Assembly (NCBI GenBank): GCA_013420905.1 | Contig: JAAXNY010000010.1 | Coordinates: 2,356,001 to 2,420,000 of the forward strand | Reading direction: 5' to 3' | Length of the DNA: 64,000 nt | DNA from: Collybia mongolica | Taxonomy: Eukaryota; Basidiomycota; Agaricomycetes; Agaricales; Clitocybaceae | Part shown: one piece after another, positions 32,915 through 45,072 of the stretch | Numbering within the stretch: the stretch's first letter is position 1 | Layout: every line of letters starts with the position of its first letter | Translations under genes and position numbers: made by a program | Notes under the pieces: model-generated | Told to the model about the DNA's origin: nothing | Databases searched by the model: none | What the model saw: only the letters and a program-made list of their open reading frames with translations

Positions 32915-35900
32915 ATGGCCTATCCCGAACTTGAGCACGAATCCTCTTCCTCTACCCTCCGCATGCCCATTCTTGAAGTTGGTAGGCCAGTAAGCTACTC
33001 GAAAAGTGGGCCGAGCGATATGGAAAATTGTTACCAGTAAGCTAATATGGTAAAGCTTAGCCTCGTCACATGAAATAATTGTCTATTTAATATAGCGTCC
33101 TTACTGAAAGTGATGCGCAACGATCCTGCCTCAAAATCCTCTTCTAATTAGAACATTTAGTTTTTGGTCACGCGGGATATAAAGGGAAACAAAAACAGAT
33201 CATTGAAGCTGCTATACAAGGTCCTTTCGATTGTGACTCTATGATCCTGACGTAGTCGGGCTTATCGCGAGGTCGCAGGAGCAGATGTTTTTGTGGTCGC
33301 TCCTACTGGAATGGGAAAGGTATGCTCAACGGTCGTGAGAATTCTTGCCATGAACTCAAAACTTCGCAGAGTTTATGTTTTCAGGTGCCAGCGGTGGCCG
33401 AGAAGGTGGTGTTTATTGTTATATAGCATGAGTTCTCACTCTCACTGCTGTGTATGGGTGAAAGCATGGTATAACTATTGTAGTGTCACCCTTATTGGGT
33501 AAGAGGTTCTTTTTGACCACACGCACCATTTTAACCTTCATAACAGCTTTGATGAAGAACCGTGAGTTTGGCGATAATTCAGAATGAGACTGCATATACA
33601 TTCCTTGACAGAGGTGGCGAGTCTACGCCGAAGAGATGTGTCTGTCGTGGCGTTGACCTCTGAAACGTCACAAAGTGAGAAGAGCCAAGTCAGTTCCGTA
33701 CCACGTAACCATACCTTATTATTCACATTGAAATAGATTATTGACGACCTAGTCTCTGGTCATCCTGTGAATCGTTTGCTTTATAGTAAGCATTTACTTT
33801 GCCAGGGAGGCTTGGCTGATAAAAGGACAGTTACACCAGAGAAGCTGAAAACTAATGATGTCATGGTCCTGTTGGATGGAGTATATGCCCAACGCAACAT
33901 TAATCGTCTTGTAGTCGATGAGGTATGTCACAATACAAAACGAATCGATTTTCTCTAATCATTCATGGTCCGGCGCACATCCAGGCCCATTGTATATCGG
34001 TAAAAAAATACTCTAAGTTTTCTTTGGGAATTTATAAGTGAAATAGTAAACAGGAATGGGGGCATGATTTTCGCGCTGACTACAGGCGTCTTGGAATTTT
34101 CCGGAATCGATACAGAGATGTTCCCATTATGGCTTTAACAGCTACCGCTACTCCTGAGTACGATTTTTCTGTTCACTATAATTGATAAGATTGATTCAAT
34201 TATTTCTAGAGTCCAGCAGGACATTATTAATAATCTCAAGATGTCTGAGGAACGTCTTTACCGTGCCCTACACCCATTCAACAGAGGCAATCTCTTCTAT
34301 GAGGTGTCTCAAGCATGTTCACTGTTCTACACGCACCAAATTTACATCAGGTCTAGGTTCGGTATTTGTCGGGACCGGAACCTGTTTCACAAATGGCAGA
34401 TATATTTGAATATATCACTACTATCTACAGGAGGCGAGGAAGACCTTCGTCAGGTGTGATTTATTGCCGGAAACGGGCTACATGCGATGAAATGTCTCGC
34501 TATTTAAGTACGAAAGGCATTCGATCAAAGCCCTATCACCGAGGCGTTAGGTACACTTTTCAAGGAGAACGCAGACTAGCTCCTTTAACCATATATATCC
34601 CTCAGGACGTCCACACTCGACAAGACTTTGAGGGATTGGACCGTGGGTGGGGGCCAAGAAGCCGGCCAAGGGATCGATGTTGTAAGCCATCGTACAAATG
34701 CCACATATCAGCTCAATTGTACCTTTATTTTACTCTTGAGGTTGTTGCGACCATTGCCTTTGGCCTTGGGATTGACAAAGGCGATGTTAGGTAAGCCTCT
34801 TGTACGGACTCAACGACTCAATACTGGAGCGGGCTGCTAGGTATATAATTCACTACGATCTGCCTAAAAGCTTCGAAGGTATGTTGCATGTATCTTTCAT
34901 TTACCAGGCCTGACCAAAGAGCAGGATACTATCAGGAGACAGGTAGGGTTACCTACTCTGTATTTGCTACCCTTCTGACTTCAGCGATAGGCAGGGCCGG
35001 GCGGGATGGTTCCGTAAGTAATACTTTTGTGGTTCTCCGAAATTGATCAAATCATTATCAGCCCTCGAAATGTATACTCTATTACTGTGATTACTGTTTC
35101 TCTTCTCCGAGCTTCTGCTTAGGGCTAACTCTCCAAAGCTCGGGAGGATGCCATGAGTGTCAAACAATGGGTTACGAGTAACCATGGCTCCCGACTAACC
35201 CTTGACTTGGATGGACCACCCGCAAGCCAGAGATCTCTGGATAGTCTTTTTGCTGTAAGTCCAATCTCTGCCAATCAGCCAACCTACTTAAAATGAAATT
35301 CTTTTCAGCTCCTTCAGTTTGCGGAGAACATCAATATTTGCAGACACATTGTGAGTAACGTGTCAAGTTGGTCGGCTCACTTACTTACTCCTAGTTTGGC
35401 AGTCCATTTGTCGCTATTTCGGCGAAGTCATCGATGCTGATGACCCCACTGTAGTCAAACAGTATTGTGATCGGATGTGTGATGTGTGTAAACATTTCCT
35501 CTACTCTTGAGTATGATTTTGGCTCACAGCTACCTAGGTATGTAAATACCCAGAAAAGACTAGCCGAAGGATTCAAAAGTTACCCCCTCGGGGCGTTAGG
35601 CCAGATTTGGAGGAGGGGAACAGATCGAGGCCAGGTCCTTCGAAGCCTCCAAGTGCACCTATTTATGGAACTACGAGACGTGCTGCCCCCGAACCCACCA
35701 GGGGTAACGCAAAAAGAGCCAAAGTCTCGTATGCTCCTGCTCTAGGTGCGATGGACTTCTCTGCATACTTGAAATTACTCATTTTCGCTCCTAGTGACAA
35801 AACCATTCAGTTCAGCATCCTGCTTAGCAAAGCCCTTCAGAACTCCTTTCAGACCGCCTCTCAAGACTACAATACAACTAGCTGAGGTACAGTTTACTCA

Positions 35901-36616
35901 TACTTCGGCTCAATCCTTACCCCAGACGGATACCACGGACGGCGACGACCTCATTATCATCGAAGATGATGATTCGCCTTGCCTCCACAACAAACCGGAT
36001 CTTGAACTTCGTGCGTGCCGTTTCCCGCTGTTCACACATCAGCTTAGTGGCGTCATTTACTAGCATCGGCATTTGATACACCCGATATAGTTATCGAACT
36101 TGACATACCCTTCTCGAAGAAGGTGACAGTGAGGCTCACTTCCATCCACAACTTCAAAATAAAACAGCTGACCCTACGACGCAGACGGGTTCGCGGCTTC
36201 GAGCGTTTAACACCATCAGACGAACTTTATATAGCGTGTTCATGATGGATCCGGATCACAACGAATCATGGGGACATTTCAAAAATGCCCCTACAGATAA
36301 TGAAGGAAGGCACGTCGGAACTTCCAACCATCCCAAACCGAAAATTTAACCTTCTTATCCCAGAGACGCGATTATCTTGATAGCCTCGAAAGAAGTAGAA
36401 CTTGCAAGCCTGTCAATGTGCAGCACTACTGAAGGATACGAGGCGCGAATAACTGATGTGGTGGGTATGATTGCTCAGACATTGATACGAGTATTGAAGG
36501 AAGAACCTGAGACCGATGTTGGTGAAGAATATGAGGACGCGCGGGAGGTCATAGAGGCAGTAATGAGGGCATGCGAGAGCCGAAGGAAGGAAGAAAAAGA
36601 ACGGGATTCCCGATAG
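32915..36616 (+). CDS. RecQ-family DNA helicase with 27 exons
   Basis: ATP-dependent 3'-5' DNA helicase of the RecQ family, for genome stability. I place 26 introns in 3.7 kb. Exon starts include 32915, 33096 (14 nt), 33161, 33279, 33370, 33465, 33547 (15 nt), 33985 (15 nt), 34357, 34606, 34925 (18 nt), 34991 (23 nt), 35403, 35538, 35795, 36064 and 36364. Total 754 aa. Motifs: [12 protein letters not shown] (motif 0), APTGMGKS (Walker A, Lys79), SPLLALMKNR, DEAH at 179-182 with an intron between Glu and Ala, [63 protein letters not shown] zinc site follows ([18 protein letters not shown]). No HRDC domain is evident; the C terminus is Pro/Arg- and acid-rich. It stops 32 bp from the stop of NTA1. 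Confidence 0.92.
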
Positions 36617-36648
36617 TCCATGATTACAGCTAGTTGTGACCTCGTGTC

Positions 36649-38089
36649 TTAAACAAGTAGATTCCAGACACGCACTTCTTCCCCTCGCCTGCTCATCATG
36701 TCAAGAAGTTTAGCGCGTCCGGATCCAGCACTCATGCTAAATATTGCTGACGTCCCTGCGAAGGTTTTTCCTTCACGAAAGGAATTAGGTAAAGTTTGAT
36801 AATAGGCTGGGAAGAGACTTGCCATTCTCTTCCCCAGATCTATTACAAACTACAACGATAGTTTCTGAAGGAGGTTTCTCATCTTCCCCAGCTTCTTCTT
36901 GTCCTTCCTCAGAGGCATTAGAGCTCCCTGAGTATATAGTATCCGTGCTTCCTTTTCTCCTACCGTCCCGCTTCCAAAGTGGCCGTAATCTTGCCGACCA
37001 ATATCGGAGTGTATGCCAATCGTGATTATTCTCGGCATCTCCCTCGCCTTCTTCAATACCATCCTCGTCTTCAGCTCCTGAGTCGAGCCAGGCATTGAGC
37101 ATTATAAGTAATCGAGTCTTGCTCTCAATGCAGTAATCAGCCAGTTCGTAGGGTCCGTCGGAACTCGTCCATAAGACTGGGGGTTGTGGGTTAAGGTCCA
37201 TACAAATTCCAAATGTAACGTTGGTGGGCTCTGGATTGTATTCTTGCTCTAGGGCATAACTGGCGTCGGAAAAAGCTGGTGGGGACGCAGGCAGAGGAAT
37301 TAGGAAGGTTGTGAAGCCGGTCCCTACATCCGCTCGTCATGAAGTATGGACGTTGCTGATGGCAGGATTCATCACGAACCTGGTTTAGCCCATGACATGT
37401 CTGTCTCAAATAAATTGGTCTTCCTGTATCCACCAATCCACTCTCCATTGGGACCATATAAGGCTAGGCTGTTGGCGCCAACTTGAGTGCGAGCTTGAGA
37501 TTTCTCCTGAGATTCCCCAGATTTTGGCGTATCGCCCGTCTTATGATCGGGTGGGATTTCCATTTCCCCTGACAACACACTGATTTTCTCAACATGATCA
37601 TGCGATTCAACTTCACCAGAGGCAAGGCGCTCGGGATATCCAGCAACCACATAGCAGCTCAGACGCTCGGCTAAACCCTGGCAGAATTTAGAAGTTGGGC
37701 CAGTTCGTGGATCTTCCAGATAGGGGGAGATGGCTGCCGCTGAATCGAAGACGTATCCTTTTCGTTCGAAGAAATGTTCAGAAGATGGAATGGAGTAACC
37801 TAGTAAAGTTGAGCACCTCACCAGTGAACGCCATCTCGGAAAAGCACAAGAAGTCAATGGAACGTGGTTCGAGGCTGTTGAATGGTTACTCAATGGGTCA
37901 ATGACATGGGCACGATGAAGCACACTTTCTACACAGCTCACGAGCCCTTGCGATATTGGTCTCAACTTCGCCAATCTACTGTGCCGAGTCCGTTTAGCAA
38001 ATATGGTCGAAGAAATTTAAGTTGTCCACCTTAGGACGAAGCTGGACGACGCCAATTCTTAACGGAGTCTTTCTTGGTATGATTGACAT
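36649..38089 (-). CDS. NTA1: N-terminal Asn/Gln amidase (nitrilase superfamily)
   Basis: Minus-strand exons: 38030-38089, 37926-37975, 37822-37874, 37380-37757, 36823-37323, 36649-36770 (387 aa). Deamidates N-terminal Asn and Gln so that proteins enter the Arg/N-degron pathway. The nitrilase Glu-Lys-Cys triad is visible: Glu50 in CFSEMAFTG, Lys in GGYRKTNLFETDMSWAKPG, Cys in FGICMDLNPQPP. Family motifs LRIGVVQLRPK, DPRTGPTSKFC, CYVVAGYPER, MLNAWLDSG and the C-terminal AGTSAI are also present. There is an acidic insert (EDEDGIEEGEGDAE). The last intron (36771-36822) starts with GC (GCAAGT); a GT donor does not fit the frame. Convergent with RecQ. Confidence 0.93.
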
Positions 38090-38607
38090 GGCAGTCGTTC
38101 TTCGAAGTAATACACGTTTGACTGAGGCCAGATTGTGGCTGGTAGCTCTAGCTCTTCGTTGAATTTGTTGATTCTGATCGAACTCGGTGAGTTTCCTGCC
38201 CAATCAGAATACGTTTTTTGTTTTCTGGAGGAGTCGCGAATTTCGGTTGGCGCAATTCGGCAATAGCCGCAGCTACTATAATTTCGAGGGGTTTTACTCG
38301 GACAAGTCTCGACAAGCTATGCATTACAAATGTACCAAAGTATTTGATAACATTACGGTGACTACTTCAAATTCGAGTGAAGTGCATGATAAAGATTCTT
38401 CTTTCTAGGCAGTTGGATGGATCTGTGGGCTCGGGGTCCAGAGAAAAGTCGCGAAGAGGGCAAGTTGCCTGAAAGTGTTACGTCTGTAAAATCAATATCC
38501 TACCACGTTGACGCAAAGAATAGGGGTATATCTCCAAGGTTACCATGATAACCATTTCCCGCAGTCTCTACCAACCATGCGGTAGTCTTTCGAGAGTTCC
38601 ACGAGCA
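38090..38607. other. Intergenic region (NTA1 / DUF6533)
   Basis: About 520 bp of NTA1 promoter and the 3' flank of the next gene. A plus-strand ORF at 38187-38408 has no recognisable features. Confidence 0.45.
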
Positions 38608-40552
38608 CTATACTTCAGAGTCTGGCAGCTTCTTGCGAGGCGAGAACCTGTTCCCCCCAAACCAACTGCCCAAGATAATAACCTCATTCAAGTCGTTAGA
38701 CACGGTTTTCAGGATAATCTCCGGTGAGGGCGAAATTTCACTACAACTCTTGCACTCGATGATGGAATCGCCATCATAATAGAGGGTCGCCAGTGTATTG
38801 AAATCCTCGCCGGTGGAGTGCAAAGTATCTGCTTCCTGGCGTATATGGAGCAGCATGCGAGAAGATAGAATCGAATGGAGCACGCGCTGGATACTAGTGA
38901 TAAGGATGGAATGAGGGTTGGTTTTCGTGAATGTTCTGTGACGTACGGGGTAACTAGGTTGGCATAAGCCATTGTCTGTGAGTAACATAGGTTTATCAGC
39001 TAAATATAGGGGAGTGCACGATAAATGTCGCGACATACAGGTTGCGAGAAGAGTATAACCAGATTTATAATGGATAGGACTGAGGAGATAAGAACATTGA
39101 TTCTCCATTCGGAAACCCCAAGACTTACCCATAAGGATTGTATAATATAATAAACCTTGATGGAAATAATTCAGCAGTGGCAAGCGAAAGGCAGGATCCT
39201 AGTTACCGTCTCGATAAAACGTATATGTCAACGAAGTTCTATACGTTCCCTCCTGATCTTGATTTGCAAATCAACAAAACCTTTATGTACGTAAGGATGC
39301 CCACCCACAATGTTGAACACCTTTAATCACCGTCATCATGAATATGACTGTCTTGAATATATCAATGACAAGCCTAGATTACAGGATCCAAGAGGCTCAC
39401 GTGTCTGATGTACCAACAGGGCGAGGAAAGTCCACCGCAGTGAATTTCCGCCGCTGCTGGAAAAGCACCCAGGAACAGGGTTCAGGAAGTCTTTGAGGAG
39501 ATCCTTCATCTCAACAACTAGTCCGCGACGAGTTAGCGAGGGACATAGGAAGTGTAGCAATAAATACATTTGAAAGATAGCCCATAAAACGCATATCCTA
39601 ATAAACCTGCTGAACCATTGACAATCGATACTACTACAAGGAAGACTTTGATATCTCGGCGTCGCTCCCAGAGGGCCCATACCCGAATCGTCAGAATTAC
39701 TGGTATATTGTCAGCCAAGTGCTCGTCGATATGAGGAAGTTCGCACATTCAGCAACAAGTATCCCGAAGCCAACGAACCCTGGTAGCGAAACATCATTAT
39801 GGGTAGTCATCTTGTCGATTTTGATGACTCACATCCCCCAAAAGTGTAAAGAATGGCACATGTTGATGTTGGAATTGAATATGTCAATTGCCCTAAATAT
39901 ATGGTGAGCAAGTTATAGGAGTGATTGGGGATTAATACTCGCGGTATAAAGCAACGAATGTGTCCACGACTACCGTATATCTGGTAAGAAAGAAAAGAAC
40001 AGTGCCCAAATTCCAGGGAGCACCCCATGCATGTGCGATCTCCATATCCAGGGTGAAAAACCAGTCAGAGATCTATGATATGAACCATATTTTTTAGTAA
40101 CATGGCATGTATGAATACTTCGAGGACTTACCAAGAGAGCGGCACCAGATACTACGTGGCTTGAAGTCAATGAATATAATCATGTGATACGAGTATTTTC
40201 TGACCATGGATATACTGTTAAAAACTGTAAGAAAACCCCGACGACGGTATTGAGGCGCCTACTGTAGTAATCTGATATCCGACAAGGAACTCCAAAATAG
40301 CGTCGGGGGAAAGTGCCATGAACGAACGAACAAAGAGCAGAGCACCTTCCAGGTTCGTCAAGAACCGGCACCTGCGTTAGAAGAAAACGTGAGAGGGTGA
40401 AAGGAAGAACAAGGAAAAGGAAGACGAAGACAAGGATTGAGCAATGCAACCCAGTGATGAACAACGCCCCCAGAGAGATCAAAGAGATAATATAGCTGTT
40501 GAGAACAAAACGCTTTGTGTTCATCAAGATGTGATGTGATCTTCATTCTCAT
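38608..40552 (-). CDS. DUF6533-family membrane protein
   Basis: Minus strand, many short exons; stop at 38608. The DUF6533 core is spread over 40170-39960: HVVSGAALL, then an intron, then DWFFTLDMEIAHAWGAPWNLGTVLFFLTRY and VVVDTFVALYRE. Downstream are LTIRVWALWERRRDIKVFLVV (39650-39700), GYAFYGLSF, and the family C terminus RVLHSILSSRMLLHIRQEA at 38840-38900 followed by an acidic tail. The first exon is not settled: 40552 is the first plausible ATG, but the link to the core exon is unresolved, so the true start could be anywhere from 40150 to 40552. Function unknown. Confidence 0.65.
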
Positions 40553-41264
40553 CGAAGCGGGCGATGTCAGAACGGGACCCGGTAGATGCTGGGTAGAGAA
40601 TATATTTCAATCTCGATTATAGGAAGCGGCGACCCACCGTCCACCAGGTGATCGTTGATGTTTTGAACGGCGCTAATGGTCCATCACATCATGTCCCGGT
40701 CGTTGGTGTGAAAGCTGAAGGCGATCCAGTTCAAACTTCAGTAGACTTCCACATTAGTCCTAGGCGTTACCTGCGCATGTTCTTGTGTTGCAATAAAGCT
40801 ACATTATGGATGAGGGAGGATTGTGGTTTGGGAACAGTGCCAGAAAAAGTTCCACGCTGCGAGAAACAAGGTGCAACCACACCCATCTTTTCAACCCCTC
40901 ATCTCGTCTCCACAATCGTACAAAATCCCCCTCTTCCACTACTATTCCCTTCGCTCAGTCTTGCTCGCTGGTGATCGCATGATCAAAATATGAGCTGGTG
41001 ACATACCTCACGAGTCACAACGCAAATGGCACCTGTATTTGGTATCGGTATCCCTGCTGACTATGTGTAAGTTCTGAAGAGGCTGTAGACATCGCCTCCG
41101 TTCCTATAGATTGTTCGAAACTGTGTGTAAAGATTGATGTGGTTCGTATATGTCGCAAGAGCTCCAGGGCACGGGTGAAGAGCTCGCTATGGTTTCATCC
41201 AGAACGATAAAGCTGCCGCAAGTTCAAGATTCAAAGCTCGTAACGTTGACATGATTTGGGTACA
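40553..41264. other. Intergenic region, no supported gene
   Basis: About 700 bp. A plus-strand frame at 40648-40974 is open but shows no domain, no splice support and low-complexity C-terminal residues. Confidence 0.4.
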
Positions 41265-41965
41265 CTACTCAGGCAGAAGGCATTGGTCATTGTGCGTGTG
41301 AGAAATGGAATAATTGCCGGACGGATCAAATTCGCGAACATCATCACAAACGTATCCAGGAGGCAACTTGATCACAAGCTCGTCGCACTGGAAATGATAT
41401 GTACGACCCGTCCATGAATACCACTGATACTGACTTATAGATGACTCATGTCTAAGTTCAATCATCTTCTTTGATCAACCCCACGGTGTCTCCGAAGGGG
41501 GTCATCGGATTACCAGTCCACCGTATAAAATAAAAATGCTCCTAACAATCCTTCTTGTTACTCCAAAGTCTAGTACTTTTCTCAACTCATGGCTTCCCCT
41601 ATAAATTCTCTGCAGGGCCAAAGTGAATTTATACATGCTTCTTTAATCACTCGTGTAAGTGATCTAAAGCGGCACACACTGCAGTCAATAACGAGATTTT
41701 ACAGTTCGCCACTTGTATGTATGACGTTTCCCTGAGGGACCCCACTGATTTTTTTCCCAGTGGCATCAATTACGATATTAATCTGGGATGTCCTCTTGAC
41801 GATGGACTTAGAAGTAAGGAAATTCTCTGCCATAAATTCTGCGTCGTCCATCCCTAATCCCCACCCATAGATATCGAGAGTATGGCCAGGAAAGCTATCA
41901 CTTGGGAAGTTCCTATTTATGATTGTTGGTAACCTATATTTTATGAACTGGACCCAAGTTCTCAT
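41265..41965 (-). CDS. Hypothetical gene or gene fragment
   Basis: Two minus-strand blocks, 41699-41965 (LDIYGWGLGMDDAEFMAENF, INIVIDATGKKISGVPQGN) and 41265-41420 (YQWYSWTGRTYHFQC, LPPGYVCDDVREFDPSG), look coding in composition and could be joined by an intron. I do not recognise the family and see no signal peptide. It could be a remnant. Confidence 0.3.
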
Positions 41966-42199
41966 GTAGACGTTTCCAGAATCGATACCTTCCCCTCATC
42001 CTTATCATTTTCCAGGTTATATGTAAGTACTTTTGTATTTTACACCTAGAACGGCATTTCCCATTTCTTAATCAGTCCAATTCTATCCCCTGCCCTCAAT
42101 TGTTGTATGTTATTTTCTTCTCGTGTTCGACCTGCTCAACTGATGGGATTTAGTTGTTTGTACTCTCTTCTTGACTGCCGATAACCCAATTCACCTTCG

Positions 42200-43350
42200 T
42201 GAAGTTGCCAATATGGATTCCTTATCTCTGGGCTGGGCGGTATTGTAACTTTTGGGGCAACACAATGTAACCAGACCTGCCCATTTTCCTTGTCACCTCA
42301 ACTGACTCCAAATCTGACTAGCTCTGCTTATCGCAAGGACGCACGCATTATACCGAAACAAATGTCTTCTCATTGCACTCTTGACAGTGTGGTTTGTGCG
42401 TTATGTCGGTGGTTCACAATTCTCGGCATGTTGACTTATATGATTGGGGTATTTTAGGGCTCGATTGTGATGATGACAACCATCTTCCTATACTTGTTCA
42501 TCAAGTTTGTCACCAGTAGGGAATTATTAACTCATCTGTTATTCATGATACTGATTTGAAACAGTCCTTCCAGCAAGCTCACTTGTTCCTGGGTGCTCTG
42601 TGATGTGTTTCCATCCCATATGTCGCACTCTCATCAAAATATTTTCCGTCCCTTTTTTTGGCCTCGAAACGAGTATGGAGTTGTCACTTTAATGCATCAA
42701 CAATGCTGAGATTCACGTATATCTCACTTTCTTGACAGTCATAATCTTGCTCACGGTTTATAAAGCATATGAATCTTGTACGTACGCAATGCTATATTTT
42801 GCTAACACTGAGTCTATGTACTAAAGTTTCACAAGATCAACTTGCTGGCCGGAAACACGTCTCGTATTTAACCAAAATCATCTCACGAGACGGTAAGTCT
42901 CTTGACTTGGGGTTTAATTCACCTGATACACATGTGTACATTAGGGTTGATGTATTACATCGGTAAATTCTCAGCTCCCTGGCATTTTAATCAATACTAA
43001 CAGAGTTACGCACATTGTAGTCATCATTTGTATGTAGTGCAAGTTCATTATTTCATTCGTCTCAACCACCCCTATTACACAGCACTGGCTATATTCAATA
43101 TTACATTATGGTGGGCAGGCCCAGATAGTCTAGGCGATCTTGGACAGAGGTGACAACAATATCCCCTCACCCCACATTTTCTAACGATGTTCCACGGTCT
43201 CAGCCTTATGATAAGCATGCAGGCGACGATCTGCTCAAGGTAAAATATTATTTCACCCCTAAGCGTGTCCTGCTGAAATTCGTTCCCATGCAGGCTTTTC
43301 CTAAATTTGAAAGAGACGTTGGGACCTCAATATCGTCCTACTCCTAATCT
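42200..43350 (+). CDS. DUF6533-like membrane protein, possibly degraded
   Basis: Plus-strand exons can be picked out: ARTHALYRNKCLLIALLTVWF at about 42330-42400 (the family's Arg-Thr-x-Ala-Leu-Tyr turn and helix), a Phe-rich segment FSVPFFGLET at 42640-42675, and TVIILLTVYKAYES at 42737-42780. The family's N-terminal W-PW core was not found and no complete frame could be built, so this may be a diverged or broken copy. Limits are approximate. Confidence 0.4.
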
Positions 43351-43824
43351 CACCGAAATATTGGAGTCCTATCAGCGACGTCAGTGCAAGTCAACGGAGA
43401 GGGGTTAACTGAAGGCATGTGACGGGAACGTTCGAAGAAGTAAAACTGCAACTGCAAATGATTGCAGTCCAAGTGTGGCGGTCACATGGGCCTCAGGTAG
43501 TTATACCGGATTGTGGATGTACGATATATGTTTTCAAATCGGCATGAATCCGACGCCCTGAAAGCTCAAATAATAAGCATGCAACGCGGTCAAGGCCAGT
43601 GGGTGGTGGGTCACGCTCGAGCGGCCTCCCGCCGTAAGTCTGCGTTGCTCCGGACAGCCATTTGTAGAGGCGCTTCCTGAAGCAGTTAGTTCTTCTATGC
43701 AACAGTGAATTTTAAACAAACTGCGCTCACTTTTTTGATCGTCGGCAGTTTTATAGGTGCTTCGCTGTGAATAACTATTTATTGCTCTTCTACGGTGGAA
43801 GTGCTGGAAGTTCCAACTAAGCAA
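43351..43824. other. Left flank of the composite transposon
   Basis: About 470 bp with short minus-strand ORFs (43493-43824) of no recognisable content. Confidence 0.4.
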
Positions 43825-43827
43825 TTA
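43825..43827 (+). repeat. Candidate 3-bp target duplication TTA (left)
   Basis: TTA directly before the left inverted repeat; TTA also follows the right one at 63306-63308. Three bases match CACTA-type transposition but are weak evidence alone. Confidence 0.45.
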
Positions 43828-43883
43828 GGGCCTATTCGGTAACCGGGTTTTGGTAGAGTTAAGTATGGTAGGGCTCGGTTAGG
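43828..43883 (+). repeat. Left terminal inverted repeat of the composite element
   Basis: Pairs with 63250-63305 in inverted orientation; shared core TATTCGGTAACCGGGTTT then GGTAGAGTT. Confidence 0.7.
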
Positions 43884-45061
43884 AAGCGAAATTTGGTTAA
43901 GGGTTCTAACTGGGAGTTCGGACTTCAGAGAACTTGTCACACTCTGATCTTATCAATTTATGATATCGTAGCGGCGCGGCGCGCCATTCCCCGACTCACA
44001 ACATCCCCAGGGGCCAAATACAAACCAGAATCATAAGTCATAGTTCATGAACAAAGCAGCCATATTTTAATTAGGGAAGAGTTACAGTCAGGACAAAGAT
44101 GTAAGTTCAGAGCTGATTTAATGCCTGTTATTCTATGATAGCCTAACAGCAAACCTTCAAAGGCCCAAGGTAGCCTTGAGAAAAAAGTAAATTTACCCAA
44201 GTCAGTATTTTGTAATAAAAGATGATTTAGATCATCTATAACCTCAGTGATATCCTCCAAGGAATAATCTGTCATGGAAACTCCATATCTAGACTGGCTA
44301 CAGGATGCACAGATTTGGCCTGGAGCCCATTGGGTTTTGTCTCTATATTTTTCCAAATAGCTATAGATAACATCTGGTGGAAGTACAGTTGGCCAGTTGT
44401 GTATTATATCTTGTTCAAGCTTCAAATTATAATCCATCTTTTCCTGTCTTTGTACAGTATATAGATCCCTTCTGTATTTAAGATGGCACTCTTCAGGAGA
44501 ATAAATCAAATGGCCTACAATGTTTTGAGTATATTCTAAGATCAAAAGATGGTAAATGGATTCTTTCAAAGTCAATGATACTGGCTGTACAAGCAGGGGA
44601 TCCCAACAATGAATGTATCATAAAACTGAGAAGAAGTACAAAGTGAGAGGTGAAGGCATTGCTCTTGAAAACTTACTAGGATTATTTCAGTCATACTAGC
44701 ATGTGTATTCTGAAAGACAAATATACATGGCAAACACTTTAATAGATTTCAAAATTTTCTTAGAGAACACTCAAGATCTACTTTTGATAGGGCAAGGATT
44801 CAGTTTGCTCAGTTTGGTAAATGAGTTGAATGGTTCTGTTTGTTCACAGGATGTATTTGAATTAGTTACAAAATTTTCAGGAACCAAGATGGCAGATAAT
44901 GTGGATTCACCAAATTTTGCAAGAAAATAATTGTAGAAGAAAGGTAAGGGTCTGTGGAGAGAATTTTTAGTAACCTGTGATATCAGTTGGTGCCTAATAC
45001 ATAAAAACTGATGTAGAACTTGTTGTGCATATTTAGACTTCTTAGCAGGTGTGGTTGAAAG

Positions 45062-45072
45062 ACCTAGAGATG
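45062..45072 (+). repeat. Target duplication ACCTAGAGATG of element A (left)
   Basis: Repeated at 48593-48603 after the poly(A) of element A. Confidence 0.85.

Noticed and set aside
33096..33160. Coding readthrough [11 protein letters not shown] before the RecQ motif 0
   Set aside because: The frame meets TAA before [13 protein letters not shown] intron at 33110-33160 with a CTAAT branch site joins VLTE to IFGH cleanly instead.
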